Positions 7,461 to 14,979 of a DNA stretch of 64,000 nt are shown one piece after another (positions within the stretch are counted from its first letter, which is position 1; every line of letters begins with the position of its first letter). Source of the stretch: Lawsonibacter sp. (GTDB lineage Bacteria > Bacillota > Clostridia > Oscillospirales > Oscillospiraceae); NCBI GenBank assembly GCA_022796195.1, contig JAAWIE010000002.1, positions 1 to 64,000 of the forward strand, read 5' to 3'. The notes beneath the pieces were generated by a model that did not search any database, was not told the origin of the DNA, and saw only the letters and a list, made by a program, of their open reading frames with translations. Position numbers and translations under genes: made by a program.

Positions 7461-9089
7461 TCACCAAGCTGCGATGGTCCCGTCACAGCGGGGTTCAGTG
7501 CCTCCAACCAGCAGACCGTTTTCCGTCCGCCAGATAATCTGGCCCCGGCCCATGTCTATATTGCTGTTGGCAATCTCCACCTCATGGCCCATAGCGGCCA
7601 GTTCCTGGGCAATATGGGCGGAAACCTCCCGCTCCAACTGAATTTTCCGCCCGCCGATCCACTGCATCCGGGGCGCGTCCAGGGCCTCCTGGGGGTTCAT
7701 ATGATAATGGAGGGTATTCACCATCATCTGTATATGGCCCTGCGGCTGCATGAACGCCCCCATCACCCCAAAGGGCCCCACTGCCTCTCCATCCTTCATC
7801 AGGAAGCCGGGTATGATGGTGTGATAGGATTTTTTCCCTCCAGCCAGAACGTTGTCGCTGTCCTCCTCCAGAGAGAAATTGGCTCCCCGGTTTTGCAGAG
7901 AAATCCCCGTGCCGGGAATCGCAATCCCCGCGCCGAAGGTGGTATAGTTGCTCTGAATGTAGGACACCATATTGCCCTCGCCGTCTGCGGTACACAGGTA
8001 GATAGTGCCGCCGCAGGAGGGGTCCCCCGCCTCCGGGAACAAGGCCCGATCTGTGATTAAAGCCCGACGGCGGGCGGCGTACTGCTCGGACAGCATATCC
8101 TCTACCTTGGTCCGCATGTATCTGGGATCGGCCACATAGGTTTTGGTGTCGGCAAAGGCCAGTTTGATGGCCTCCAGAATCTTGTGGTAAGTGTCCGCAC
8201 ACTCCCGCTCCTGAGACAGCTCCAGCCCGCTCAGAAGATTCAGCGCCATCAGAACGGTAATCCCGTGGCCGTTGGGTGGAATTTCACAGACCGTGTACCC
8301 CTGATAGCCGGCGGCGATGGGCTCTACCCACTGGGGATGGTAATTTTGAAAATCCTCTTCGGTAAAATACCCGCCGGTCTGGCGGCTGAACGACACAATT
8401 TTCTCCATCAGTCCGCCCCGGTAGTAGCTCTCGCAGCCGGTGGCGGCCAGCTCTTCCAATGTTTGGGCGTATTCCTCCCAGCGGAAGAGCTCGCCAGAGC
8501 GGTAGGGCGTGCCGTCCTTTTTCATAAAGGCTTCCCACCAGTAGGTGTGGGGGGCAGAATTGCGCTCCATCGCCTTTTGAATACGCCGGCAATCCTTTTC
8601 CCACTGCCGGGATACGTTCACCGGGACGGGTGCTCCCTCCCGGGCGTAGGATACCGCTGGGGCAAACAGCTCGGTCAGCGGCCTTGTGCCAAACCGGCGG
8701 TTCAGCTCCGCCCAGCCTCCTGGGGCGCCAGGGACCATGGTGGGAATCCAGCCCTCCTTCGGCATTTGGGCAAAGCCCAGGCCGCGGACCAGCTCCGCAC
8801 TCAGGGCGGCAGGGGCTGTCCCGCTGGCGTTGAGTCCATAGAGCTTTTTGTCCTTCTCCACCCACACCAGGGCAAACGCATCCGAGCCCAGCCCGTTTCC
8901 GGTGGGCTCCAGCAGCGGCATGGCGGCCGCCATCGCAACGGCGGCATCTACGGCGTTTCCGCCAGACTTTAAAACCTCCAGCCCCACCTGCGCCCCCAGG
9001 GGGACCGAGGTGCAGGCCATTCCCCGGCGGGCGTAAACCACGTTCCGCCGGGAGGGGTAGGCATAGCGTTCTGGGTCAAATCGAAGCAT
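7461..9089 (-). CDS. Gamma-glutamyltransferase family protein
   Basis: 542 residues. The GGNAVDAAVAMA stretch near residues 43-54 and the PPNGHGITVL segment near 271 are typical of the family. The autoprocessing nucleophile is predicted to be Thr361 in CGGTIYL, where the large and small chains would separate. Family enzymes cleave or transfer the gamma-glutamyl group of glutathione and related amides. No signal peptide is visible, so a cytoplasmic location is inferred; this fits the cytoplasmic YwrD-like branch better than secreted GGT. The start is supported by AAAGGAG nine bases upstream. It follows the J-like/Hsp70 genes by 19 bases and may share their transcript. Confidence 0.92.
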   Translation of the reverse strand: MLRFDPERYAYPSRRNVVYARRGMACTSVPLGAQVGLEVLKSGGNAVDAAVAMAAAMPLLEPTGNGLGSDAFALVWVEKDKKLYGLNASGTAPAALSAELVRGLGFAQMPKEGWIPTMVPGAPGGWAELNRRFGTRPLTELFAPAVSYAREGAPVPVNVSRQWEKDCRRIQKAMERNSAPHTYWWEAFMKKDGTPYRSGELFRWEEYAQTLEELAATGCESYYRGGLMEKIVSFSRQTGGYFTEEDFQNYHPQWVEPIAAGYQGYTVCEIPPNGHGITVLMALNLLSGLELSQERECADTYHKILEAIKLAFADTKTYVADPRYMRTKVEDMLSEQYAARRRALITDRALFPEAGDPSCGGTIYLCTADGEGNMVSYIQSNYTTFGAGIAIPGTGISLQNRGANFSLEEDSDNVLAGGKKSYHTIIPGFLMKDGEAVGPFGVMGAFMQPQGHIQMMVNTLHYHMNPQEALDAPRMQWIGGRKIQLEREVSAHIAQELAAMGHEVEIANSNIDMGRGQIIWRTENGLLVGGTEPRCDGTIAAW

Positions 9090-9108
9090 ATGCTCGTCTC
9101 CTTTCCAA

Positions 9109-11091
9109 TCAAGTTACCGGCATCAGCCACGGCTCAAACAAGAGCACAATTCCGGTAGGAACGCCATTAGCGTCCTTCCGGTGGAGGACCTGGGCAAAGG
9201 TAATTTGTTCCTCAGTGCCGCCGGATGCCCAAAAGCCGCCGGGGACGCAGTAAATGGTGGTCCCGCTCACGCTGACATAGTACTCCAGGGCCGTTTCGCC
9301 TTCGCTGTCCAGGCCGTAGAGCTTACAGCAAGTCTCTCCCTTCAGCTCGGCCATTCCCTCGTTGGTCAGGGGAGAGAGCGGTTCCCCGCCGTTTCGGAAG
9401 TCGCGGTCCAGCTCCAGATCTTGCAGCAGCTGGGCGCAGTAGATGTGGGCAAAGGAGCTGGTGTATTGTGTCCGGACGCTCTCGGTATCAAAAGCTCCAT
9501 CCGCTGTCTTGTACCGGCTGATAACCAGCCGGCCCTCCCGCAGGGGCTGTCCGCAGAGGACCAGCTCGCAGTCCGGCGTTCTGACCTGATACCAGGACTC
9601 TTGCGACAGTGACTCCAACAGGCCGCCCAGCGCCTCAATGGTCTCCTCCGCCCCGTAGAACGGCAGCGTAATCAGAAACGTTCCCGAGGTTTTCCACCGC
9701 TCCAGTCCCTGACTCCGGTCCGCATTGTCTATGCCGGTGATGCCGTGGTCTGCGGCAAAGTCTTGCAGCGCCCAAAGCATCCTAATCTCGGGATAGTTGG
9801 TGGTGTAGCCGTACTGCCCATTTTTCACGTTCCGCACCCCGTCCGGCCCCGCCATAAACTGCTTCGCCGGGTTGTCTTCTTGGGCAAACACATTGCTGTA
9901 CCGCTCATCGGGAGCGTTTTTGTTGTAAACGGAACGGAAGTTTTCGCCGAAATCCTCCTCCAGATACCGGCATACCTGTTCCCGGGGATTGGCGGCGGCC
10001 GCGGCCTTTTGGAATGAGTTCAGGATACCAGGCAGAACAGCCGCCCCCACAATCACACAGCCGGCCAGAAAACAGAGCGCAGAACCGTTAAACGTTCGCT
10101 TTTTGACGCGCTCCGGTATCCGTTTCAGCCAGCCCTTTTTCAGTCCGAACACCGCCCCAATCCCCAGGGCCACAAAGCCAAGAAACCAGCTGGAGGCCAA
10201 GATCACACAGGCGGCCAGCATCACTGCCATCGTAATGGGGACCCCCAAAAGTGTATAAAGCAAGTTCTTTCGCTGCTTCCTCTTCTTCGCCTTCCAGGCG
10301 GGCAGAAGCATTTGGTACAAAGGGCGCAGTTCAGGCCGGGAAACGCCCTTTTCGAAGCCGCAGGCCCCAAACAGGGCAATGCGCATCGCCTGGGAGGGAT
10401 TTCGGGCGCTGATAAAATCCTCCAGACCAAAAACCAGGTCCACCCCCCTCATGGCCCACTGAAATTGCGGGCTTTGGAAAAATTTTTCCCACGCCTCCTG
10501 TTCCGCATGGGCTTGGTGCAGCTGCTCTATGGTGTGGAGAATCGCCTCTGTCCCCCGCCAGCGGTCCTCCTCCCGCTCTGTGCGCAGGCTCCGTTTCTCC
10601 TGTGCCTTCCGGCGCTCCTCCCCGCGGCGCCGGCGTTCCTCCGCCCGCTCCGCCTCTCCCTCAGCAAAGAGCCGGTCATAGTCCCAGTCCTTCTCCTCTT
10701 CGGGAACAGGGCGGGGCGGTGTCTCGTCCTCCTCCAGCAAACGGTCAAAATCCCAGTTCTGCTCCTCTTCGGGAACGGGGCGGGACGGCGTCTCGTCCTC
10801 CTCCAGCAGACGGTCAAACTCCCAGTTCCGCTCCTCTTCAGGAATAGGGTGGGGCGGAGCTCCACACTCTTGCGGCCGCGGCTTCCGTTCATCATCCCCC
10901 GACGTCCGGCATTCCTCCCGCTGCTTCTGGCGGGCCATGCGGCTGGCCAGCTGGTAGGCGGCGTGGAGCCGCTGAAACCCCTCCGGATCCTCTTCCGGAT
11001 GGGCGGTTTTCACTTTCTCGGCATAAGCGCGGCGGATCTCCGGCAGGGAGGAAGGCCCGGACAGACCCAGCTGGCTCCAAGGCCAGCTCAT
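9109..11091 (-). CDS. J-domain-like membrane protein paired with an Hsp70
   Basis: 660 residues. Residues 3-50 resemble a J domain (IRRAYAEKVKTAHPEEDPEGF), but the catalytic HPD reads HPE and the spacing resembles the divergent DPEGFQ type. A charged region follows with three copies of a 23-residue repeat (84-146), then an Arg/Glu-rich coil, a helical section (180-270), and hydrophobic segments near 276-299, 301-318 and 336-356. The remaining 300 residues carry no motif I know and are probably extracytoplasmic. The start overlaps the stop of the upstream Hsp70 gene, so a dedicated co-chaperone is inferred. Whether HPE still stimulates an Hsp70 ATPase is unknown. Confidence 0.75.
   Translation of the reverse strand: MSWPWSQLGLSGPSSLPEIRRAYAEKVKTAHPEEDPEGFQRLHAAYQLASRMARQKQREECRTSGDDERKPRPQECGAPPHPIPEEERNWEFDRLLEEDETPSRPVPEEEQNWDFDRLLEEDETPPRPVPEEEKDWDYDRLFAEGEAERAEERRRRGEERRKAQEKRSLRTEREEDRWRGTEAILHTIEQLHQAHAEQEAWEKFFQSPQFQWAMRGVDLVFGLEDFISARNPSQAMRIALFGACGFEKGVSRPELRPLYQMLLPAWKAKKRKQRKNLLYTLLGVPITMAVMLAACVILASSWFLGFVALGIGAVFGLKKGWLKRIPERVKKRTFNGSALCFLAGCVIVGAAVLPGILNSFQKAAAAANPREQVCRYLEEDFGENFRSVYNKNAPDERYSNVFAQEDNPAKQFMAGPDGVRNVKNGQYGYTTNYPEIRMLWALQDFAADHGITGIDNADRSQGLERWKTSGTFLITLPFYGAEETIEALGGLLESLSQESWYQVRTPDCELVLCGQPLREGRLVISRYKTADGAFDTESVRTQYTSSFAHIYCAQLLQDLELDRDFRNGGEPLSPLTNEGMAELKGETCCKLYGLDSEGETALEYYVSVSGTTIYCVPGGFWASGGTEEQITFAQVLHRKDANGVPTGIVLLFEPWLMPVT
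10650..10842 (-). repeat. Three tandem 69-bp coding repeats in the J-like gene
   Basis: Residues 84-106, 107-129 and 130 to about 146 repeat the acidic pattern PEEExxWxFDRLLEEDETPxRPV. The first two copies are nearly identical and the third has diverged. The repeats form a linker between the J-like head and the coil/membrane part. Confidence 0.9.
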
Positions 11092-12824
11092 GTTTCCTCC
11101 TCATCCTGTGCCAGCGGGTCCAGATCCAGCGCAGGCAGATCGCTCAGCCCGATGTACGCCTCTGCCTGGTCAAAAAATGCCTCCGCCTTGCGGCTGGCCT
11201 TGGCAATACGCAGGCTCTCCTGGGTGGACAGCTGGAGCTGATACCAATCCAGCATCCATGCCACCTGGTCCCGCATCTGACCCACGGTCATGGCGTACAA
11301 CCGCTCGCCCCGGGCGATGAGGGTCCGGGCTCCCTCCTGATCTCTGGGGTGCATTTTCAGTGACTCCAGCTCTTTCAGCCGGGTTTCCACCTCTTCCTGG
11401 CTCATGCCGGCGCCCTGGAGAACCAGCCGGCCGCTCTGGCCGTTTTTGCCCACCACGTCTACCTCCAGCAGGCCGTTGATGTCGTAAGTAAACCGCACCC
11501 GCACATACTGCTCTCCCCGGGGCGCGGGCGGCACGGCCACCTCCAAATGGCCCAGATAAGTGTTATCGTCGCAGTAACGCTGCTCCCCCTGATAGATTTT
11601 TACGTCTATAGCCGGCTGGTTGTCCCGGGCCGTGTAGTAGATACCCTCCTTGCTGGTTGGCAGAACACTGTTGCGCTCAATGATGGGGGACATACGGGCC
11701 TTGTCCGGCTGGGCCTCGTTGATTACATTGATGCCCAAGGTAAAGGGACACACATCGGTGAGGACCAGCTCCCGCAGGCCGTCTGCCCGGACCTTCATTC
11801 CGGAGCAGATACCCGCCCCCACGGCGATGGCGGTGTCCGGCCGCGCTCCGGAAGCGGGCTCCCGGCCCAGCGCCTTGGCGATATACCGGCGCACCGCCGG
11901 CATGTGGCTGGACCCGCCCACCATCACCAGCTCGTCCAGCTCGTCTACACCCATCCCAGCATCCATAAACACCTTGCGCACCGGGGCCAGCATCCGCTGG
12001 AACAGCGCCCCGCTCTTGCGGATGACCCATTCGTGGGTAAGGGCGATGGAGGCGGAGATTTCCTCATCTGCCACGGCCATAATCACCGGTTCTTGGGTGG
12101 TGAGGGCCATTTTACAGGTCTCCGCCTGCCGCACCAGCGTCTCTTGCCGCTGGCGGGACAGATCGTCGAACGAAAGCCCGCAGTCCTGGCAGAAGCCCCG
12201 GGCGATCAGCTCGTCGAAGTCCCGGCCGCCCAGGTAGTTGTCTCCGCTGACGGCGGTGACGCTGACCACATTTTCAAACCGCTCCACCAGGGATACATCC
12301 AGGGTGCCGCCGCCGAAATCGAAGACCAGGCACACCTTGTCCCCGTCCCCCTCGCCGATATGGCCCGCCATCGCCGCAGCAGAGGGCTCGTTGACCAGCC
12401 GCTCCACCTTCAGCCCAGCCAGAGCGCCCGCCCGCTTCGTAGCGGCCCGCTGAGACTCGGCAAAATAGGCCGGAACGCTTACCACCGCCTCATCCACCAC
12501 CTCGCCTAGGTACGCCTCCGCGTCTTCCCGCAGGCGGCGCAGTACAAAAGAGGACAGATCCTCCGCTGTAAACACCCGGCTCCCCAGCTCATAACGGCGG
12601 CCGGTGCCCATGCTCCGCTTGAAGCCCGCCGCTGTGTGCTCCGGATGGGTGATCAGCCGGTCCCGGGCCGCTGCCCCCACCAGAATTGTCCCATCGCTGT
12701 CTACACTGACCACACTGGGAGTTAGATACTCCCCCAGGCTGTTGGGAATCAACTCGCTTGTTCCATTGCGCCACACCGCCGCAAGACTGTTGGTGGTGCC
12801 TAAATCAATACCAATGATTGCCAT
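11088..12824 (-). CDS. Hsp70 family protein (short DnaK/HscC-like)
   Basis: 578 residues, shorter than DnaK (about 610-640) and close to HscC. Nucleotide-binding motifs are intact: IDLGTTNS at 5-12, FDFGGGTLDVS near 170, and VMVGGSSHMPAVR near 305. The beta substrate-binding domain (LGHLEVAVPPAPRG, VRFTYDINGLLEV) is present, but the helical lid is short and ends in an acidic tail. It is an ATP-dependent chaperone of the cytoplasm; its clients may be set by the adjacent membrane-anchored J-like protein, whose gene it overlaps by four bases. It is unlikely to be the housekeeping DnaK because grpE and dnaJ are not next to it. Confidence 0.9.
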   Translation of the reverse strand: MAIIGIDLGTTNSLAAVWRNGTSELIPNSLGEYLTPSVVSVDSDGTILVGAAARDRLITHPEHTAAGFKRSMGTGRRYELGSRVFTAEDLSSFVLRRLREDAEAYLGEVVDEAVVSVPAYFAESQRAATKRAGALAGLKVERLVNEPSAAAMAGHIGEGDGDKVCLVFDFGGGTLDVSLVERFENVVSVTAVSGDNYLGGRDFDELIARGFCQDCGLSFDDLSRQRQETLVRQAETCKMALTTQEPVIMAVADEEISASIALTHEWVIRKSGALFQRMLAPVRKVFMDAGMGVDELDELVMVGGSSHMPAVRRYIAKALGREPASGARPDTAIAVGAGICSGMKVRADGLRELVLTDVCPFTLGINVINEAQPDKARMSPIIERNSVLPTSKEGIYYTARDNQPAIDVKIYQGEQRYCDDNTYLGHLEVAVPPAPRGEQYVRVRFTYDINGLLEVDVVGKNGQSGRLVLQGAGMSQEEVETRLKELESLKMHPRDQEGARTLIARGERLYAMTVGQMRDQVAWMLDWYQLQLSTQESLRIAKASRKAEAFFDQAEAYIGLSDLPALDLDPLAQDEEET

Positions 12825-12847
12825 ATGCGTTCACCCTGTTAATATTT

Positions 12848-12875
12848 CTTATAGCGGGATTCTCCTCGATTCCAA
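12848..12875 (-). promoter_or_regulatory. Candidate promoter for the Hsp70/J-like operon
   Basis: On the minus strand TTGGAA (12870-12875), a 16-base spacer and TATAAG (12848-12853), about 24 bases before the Hsp70 start. No CIRCE-type heat-shock repeat is visible. Confidence 0.45.
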
Positions 12876-12989
12876 CAAAAGCACTTTATCTTTTTATTAT
12901 ACTGCTCCTTCAAAGAAAAATCAACAGGGACAGCTTCTCTCCGCTTTTATAACTACAAACTTCTTTTTATCTTCTGGACATAATTAAGA

Positions 12990-13022
12990 AAGCATTTCCA
13001 CAGCTTCTGCCTGGAAATGCTT
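12990..13022 (-). terminator. Intrinsic terminator after the XRE regulator
   Basis: An 11-base perfect stem (AAGCATTTCCA at 12990-13000 with its complement at 13012-13022) is followed on the minus strand by TCTTAATT. It abuts the stop of the regulator gene. Confidence 0.7.
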
Positions 13023-13241
13023 CTATTCCGTCTCATCTGGTATATATTCCATAATATCCTCTACTTGGCAATCTAAAATCCGGCAGAGATTGTCAATTGT
13101 AATGGTTTTAATCACCATATTTTTTCTCAAACGATGAAGTTGTGCGCTATCCACTCCATAATCTCGCATCAATTTATTTTGACTGATATTCTTTTGCCTC
13201 AAAGTGGCCCATAGCCGATCATATTTTATCATCTTTTTCAC
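13023..13241 (-). CDS. Small XRE/Cro-CI type transcriptional regulator
   Basis: 72 residues, almost all one helix-turn-helix domain (SQNKLMRDYGVDSAQLHRLR) followed by the common LCRILDCQVEDIMEYIPD ending of short Cro/CI proteins. The GTG at 13241 is preferred because GAGGG lies five bases upstream; the in-frame ATG at 13232 is too far from it. It is divergent from a 53-residue protein with a 24-bp palindrome between them, the arrangement of an autoregulated switch. The stretch is AT-rich relative to its neighbours, which suggests acquisition. Confidence 0.88.
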   Translation of the reverse strand: MKKMIKYDRLWATLRQKNISQNKLMRDYGVDSAQLHRLRKNMVIKTITIDNLCRILDCQVEDIMEYIPDETE

Positions 13242-13280
13242 CGCTTCCCTCTTGCATTTTATCTTGCGGCGATTTAAAAT

Positions 13281-13304
13281 AGTATGTGCGTATACGCATA
13301 TACT
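13281..13304. promoter_or_regulatory. 24-bp palindrome between divergent genes, candidate operator
   Basis: AGTATG, then TGCGTATACGCA, then TATACT: a perfect 12-base core palindrome with flanks that match at five of six positions, centred between the XRE regulator and the small protein starting at 13325. A binding site for the adjacent XRE protein is inferred from position and symmetry only. Confidence 0.6.
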
Positions 13305-13324
13305 ATAGGAAGGGTTTTGATGAA

Positions 13325-13486
13325 ATGGAGTTAAATTATTTTAAGGACATCGTATTTGACCTGCTCAATGAGAGTGATTCTTTGGACATCTCTGATATCG
13401 AAGTGGACGACAGAAAAAATACGCTCACCGTCTGCATTTCAGACGGGAGCGCATTTGAGCTCATATGCCAGCAAACCAGTGTATGA
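13325..13486 (+). CDS. 53-residue hypothetical protein divergent from the XRE regulator
   Basis: The ATG at 13325 follows AGGAAGGG at 13307-13314. The product is acidic, begins MELNYFKDIVFDLLNESD and contains a TVCISDGSAFELIC segment. No family, signal peptide or membrane segment was recognised. It ends before a strong terminator at 13534-13577. Its link to the divergent regulator is by position and the shared palindrome; a toxin or antirepressor role would be speculation. Confidence 0.6.
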   Translation: MELNYFKDIVFDLLNESDSLDISDIEVDDRKNTLTVCISDGSAFELICQQTSV

Positions 13487-13533
13487 AGCGCCATACATCC
13501 TTGTGGCACCACAGGGCCCACTCCATACGCTAA

Positions 13534-13577
13534 GCCCTCCCCTTTCCAGCCGTGCCGGACCCGGGGAGGGCCTCTTT
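13534..13577 (+). terminator. Intrinsic terminator after the 53-residue protein
   Basis: GCCCTCCCC (13534-13542) pairs with GGGGAGGGC (13563-13571), followed by CTCTTTTT. It faces the convergent end of trxA. Confidence 0.75.
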
Positions 13578-13584
13578 TTGTTCC

Positions 13585-13896
13585 TTACAGATTCTGTTCC
13601 AGCACTTGAACGAAGGCGTCGGGGGGCATGACGCCCACCTTGCGGTCGATTTCCTTGCCGTCTTTAAAGAAGATCACGGTGGGAATATTCATAACGGTAT
13701 ACCGCATGGCCAATTCTCCTTCGTCGTCGGTGTTGACCTTACCAATAACGGCTTTTCCGTCGTACTGTTCGGCCAGACTTTCAATCACAGGGCCCAGCAT
13801 CTGGCAGGGGCCGCACCACTCGGCCCAAAAGTCCACCATCATCAGCTTCCCCTCACTGAGCGTCTGGTCAAAGGTCTCTTTGTCAAAATGAATCAT
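13585..13896 (-). CDS. trxA: Thioredoxin
   Basis: 103 residues with the active site WCGPC at 27-31 in the VDFWAEWCGPCQMLGPV context, and the cis-proline segment NIPTVIFF near residue 70. It is a cytoplasmic dithiol carrier that reduces ribonucleotide reductase, peroxiredoxins and other disulfides. The start overlaps the trxB stop by four bases, so the two are translationally coupled. Confidence 0.96.
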   Translation of the reverse strand: MIHFDKETFDQTLSEGKLMMVDFWAEWCGPCQMLGPVIESLAEQYDGKAVIGKVNTDDEGELAMRYTVMNIPTVIFFKDGKEIDRKVGVMPPDAFVQVLEQNL

Positions 13897-14774
13897 GTTT
13901 TTTCTCCTTCCGTTGTTGTAATGCGGGACGTTTCGCGGTCTAAATACGCACAGGCGGACAGGGCGGCCACATGACCTTCGCCCACCGCCTTGGACACCTG
14001 AAGCGGACCGCCGGTGCAGTCCCCGGCGGCAAACACGCCGGACACGTTGGTTGCCATGCTCCGATCCACCTGAATGGCCCCATCCGCCGTCTCCAAATTG
14101 GGCAGCAGATCGGTGGGGGCGACCGCGCGGCGAAGGATAAACACCCCGTTACAGGGGAGGACGGTTCCGCCGGCCTCCAGTCCGGTCACAGTCTGTTCCC
14201 CCTGCACGGCCACGGCTCCGGAGCGAACAACGGGGATATCCCCGTCCAGTCCTTCGGGGCGGTGGGGGGAGACATAGACCACCTGACAGCCCAGGCTTTT
14301 CAGATAGTTCGCCTCAGCGGGGGCGTCGGGCGCCAGCCCCACCACGGCAACGGGCTTGCCGCGGTAGAACATCCCGTCGCAGGTGGCGCAGTAGCTCACG
14401 CCCCGGCCCAGAAATTCCGCCTCACCCGGATACTTGTCCGCACGCACCACACCCGGAGCCAGCACCATCGTCCGGCCTTGACAGACCTGACTGCCCACAG
14501 TCACAGAAAAACCGTTCCAGGCCAGCAGAGAGAGGGCGCGGCCCACCACAAACTCCACGCCCAAGGCTTCTGCGTGGCGGTGAAATTCCCCCAGCATCTC
14601 CAGCCCGGTCCGCCCAGGCAGGCCCAGAAAGTTGTCCACCCGTTCGGCCTTGGCCAGGGGGCTGTCCTGCCAGCGGTTGCCAATGACCAGAACACTTTTG
14701 TTCCGGCCCCGGGCGGCCACAGCTGCGGCTAGGCCGGCGGGACCAGAACCTAAAACAAGGATATCATATGTCAT
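13893..14774 (-). CDS. trxB: Thioredoxin reductase-like flavoprotein with degenerate NADPH site
   Basis: 293 residues, slightly short. The FAD motif GSGPAGLAAA is at 9-18, the redox-active pair CATC at 129-132, and the second FAD motif VFAAGDCTGGPLQVSKAV near 255. The normal NADPH-binding GGGDSA is replaced by GLAPDA (146-151), and the phosphate-binding HRR segment by SPHRPEG. The enzyme may therefore use another donor; ferredoxin-dependent reductases of this fold are known in Clostridia. The ATG at 14774 follows AAAGGAG; a longer frame upstream lacks family similarity. It is coupled to trxA. Confidence 0.9.
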   Translation of the reverse strand: MTYDILVLGSGPAGLAAAVAARGRNKSVLVIGNRWQDSPLAKAERVDNFLGLPGRTGLEMLGEFHRHAEALGVEFVVGRALSLLAWNGFSVTVGSQVCQGRTMVLAPGVVRADKYPGEAEFLGRGVSYCATCDGMFYRGKPVAVVGLAPDAPAEANYLKSLGCQVVYVSPHRPEGLDGDIPVVRSGAVAVQGEQTVTGLEAGGTVLPCNGVFILRRAVAPTDLLPNLETADGAIQVDRSMATNVSGVFAAGDCTGGPLQVSKAVGEGHVAALSACAYLDRETSRITTTEGEKT

Positions 14775-14920
14775 GCAATACTCCTTTTCGCAGGGACGCA
14801 CCCGAAGCGTCCGCCGTTTTGTCCGGGCTGAATTTCGAATAAGCGCATGCTGCGCCCCATCCCTGACCGCCGTTATTATACCTCTTTTTATGGTCTGGGA
14901 CAAGAGCTTTCAGGAAATAC

Positions 14921-14949
14921 TTGCAACTACCGGCTTTCTGGTGTAAAAT
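14921..14949 (+). promoter_or_regulatory. Sigma-A promoter for glnS
   Basis: TTGCAA (14921-14926), a 17-base spacer and TAAAAT (14944-14949), about 30 bases before the glnS start, which has AAAGGAGGAG as ribosome site. Confidence 0.75.
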
Positions 14950-14979
14950 AGCCCCATTGACAAAGGAGGAGAGAAGCCC

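Noticed and set aside
7271..7507. Minus-strand 78-codon frame in the ptsH intergenic region
   Set aside because: It overlaps the gamma-glutamyltransferase end, has no good ribosome site and no recognisable features.
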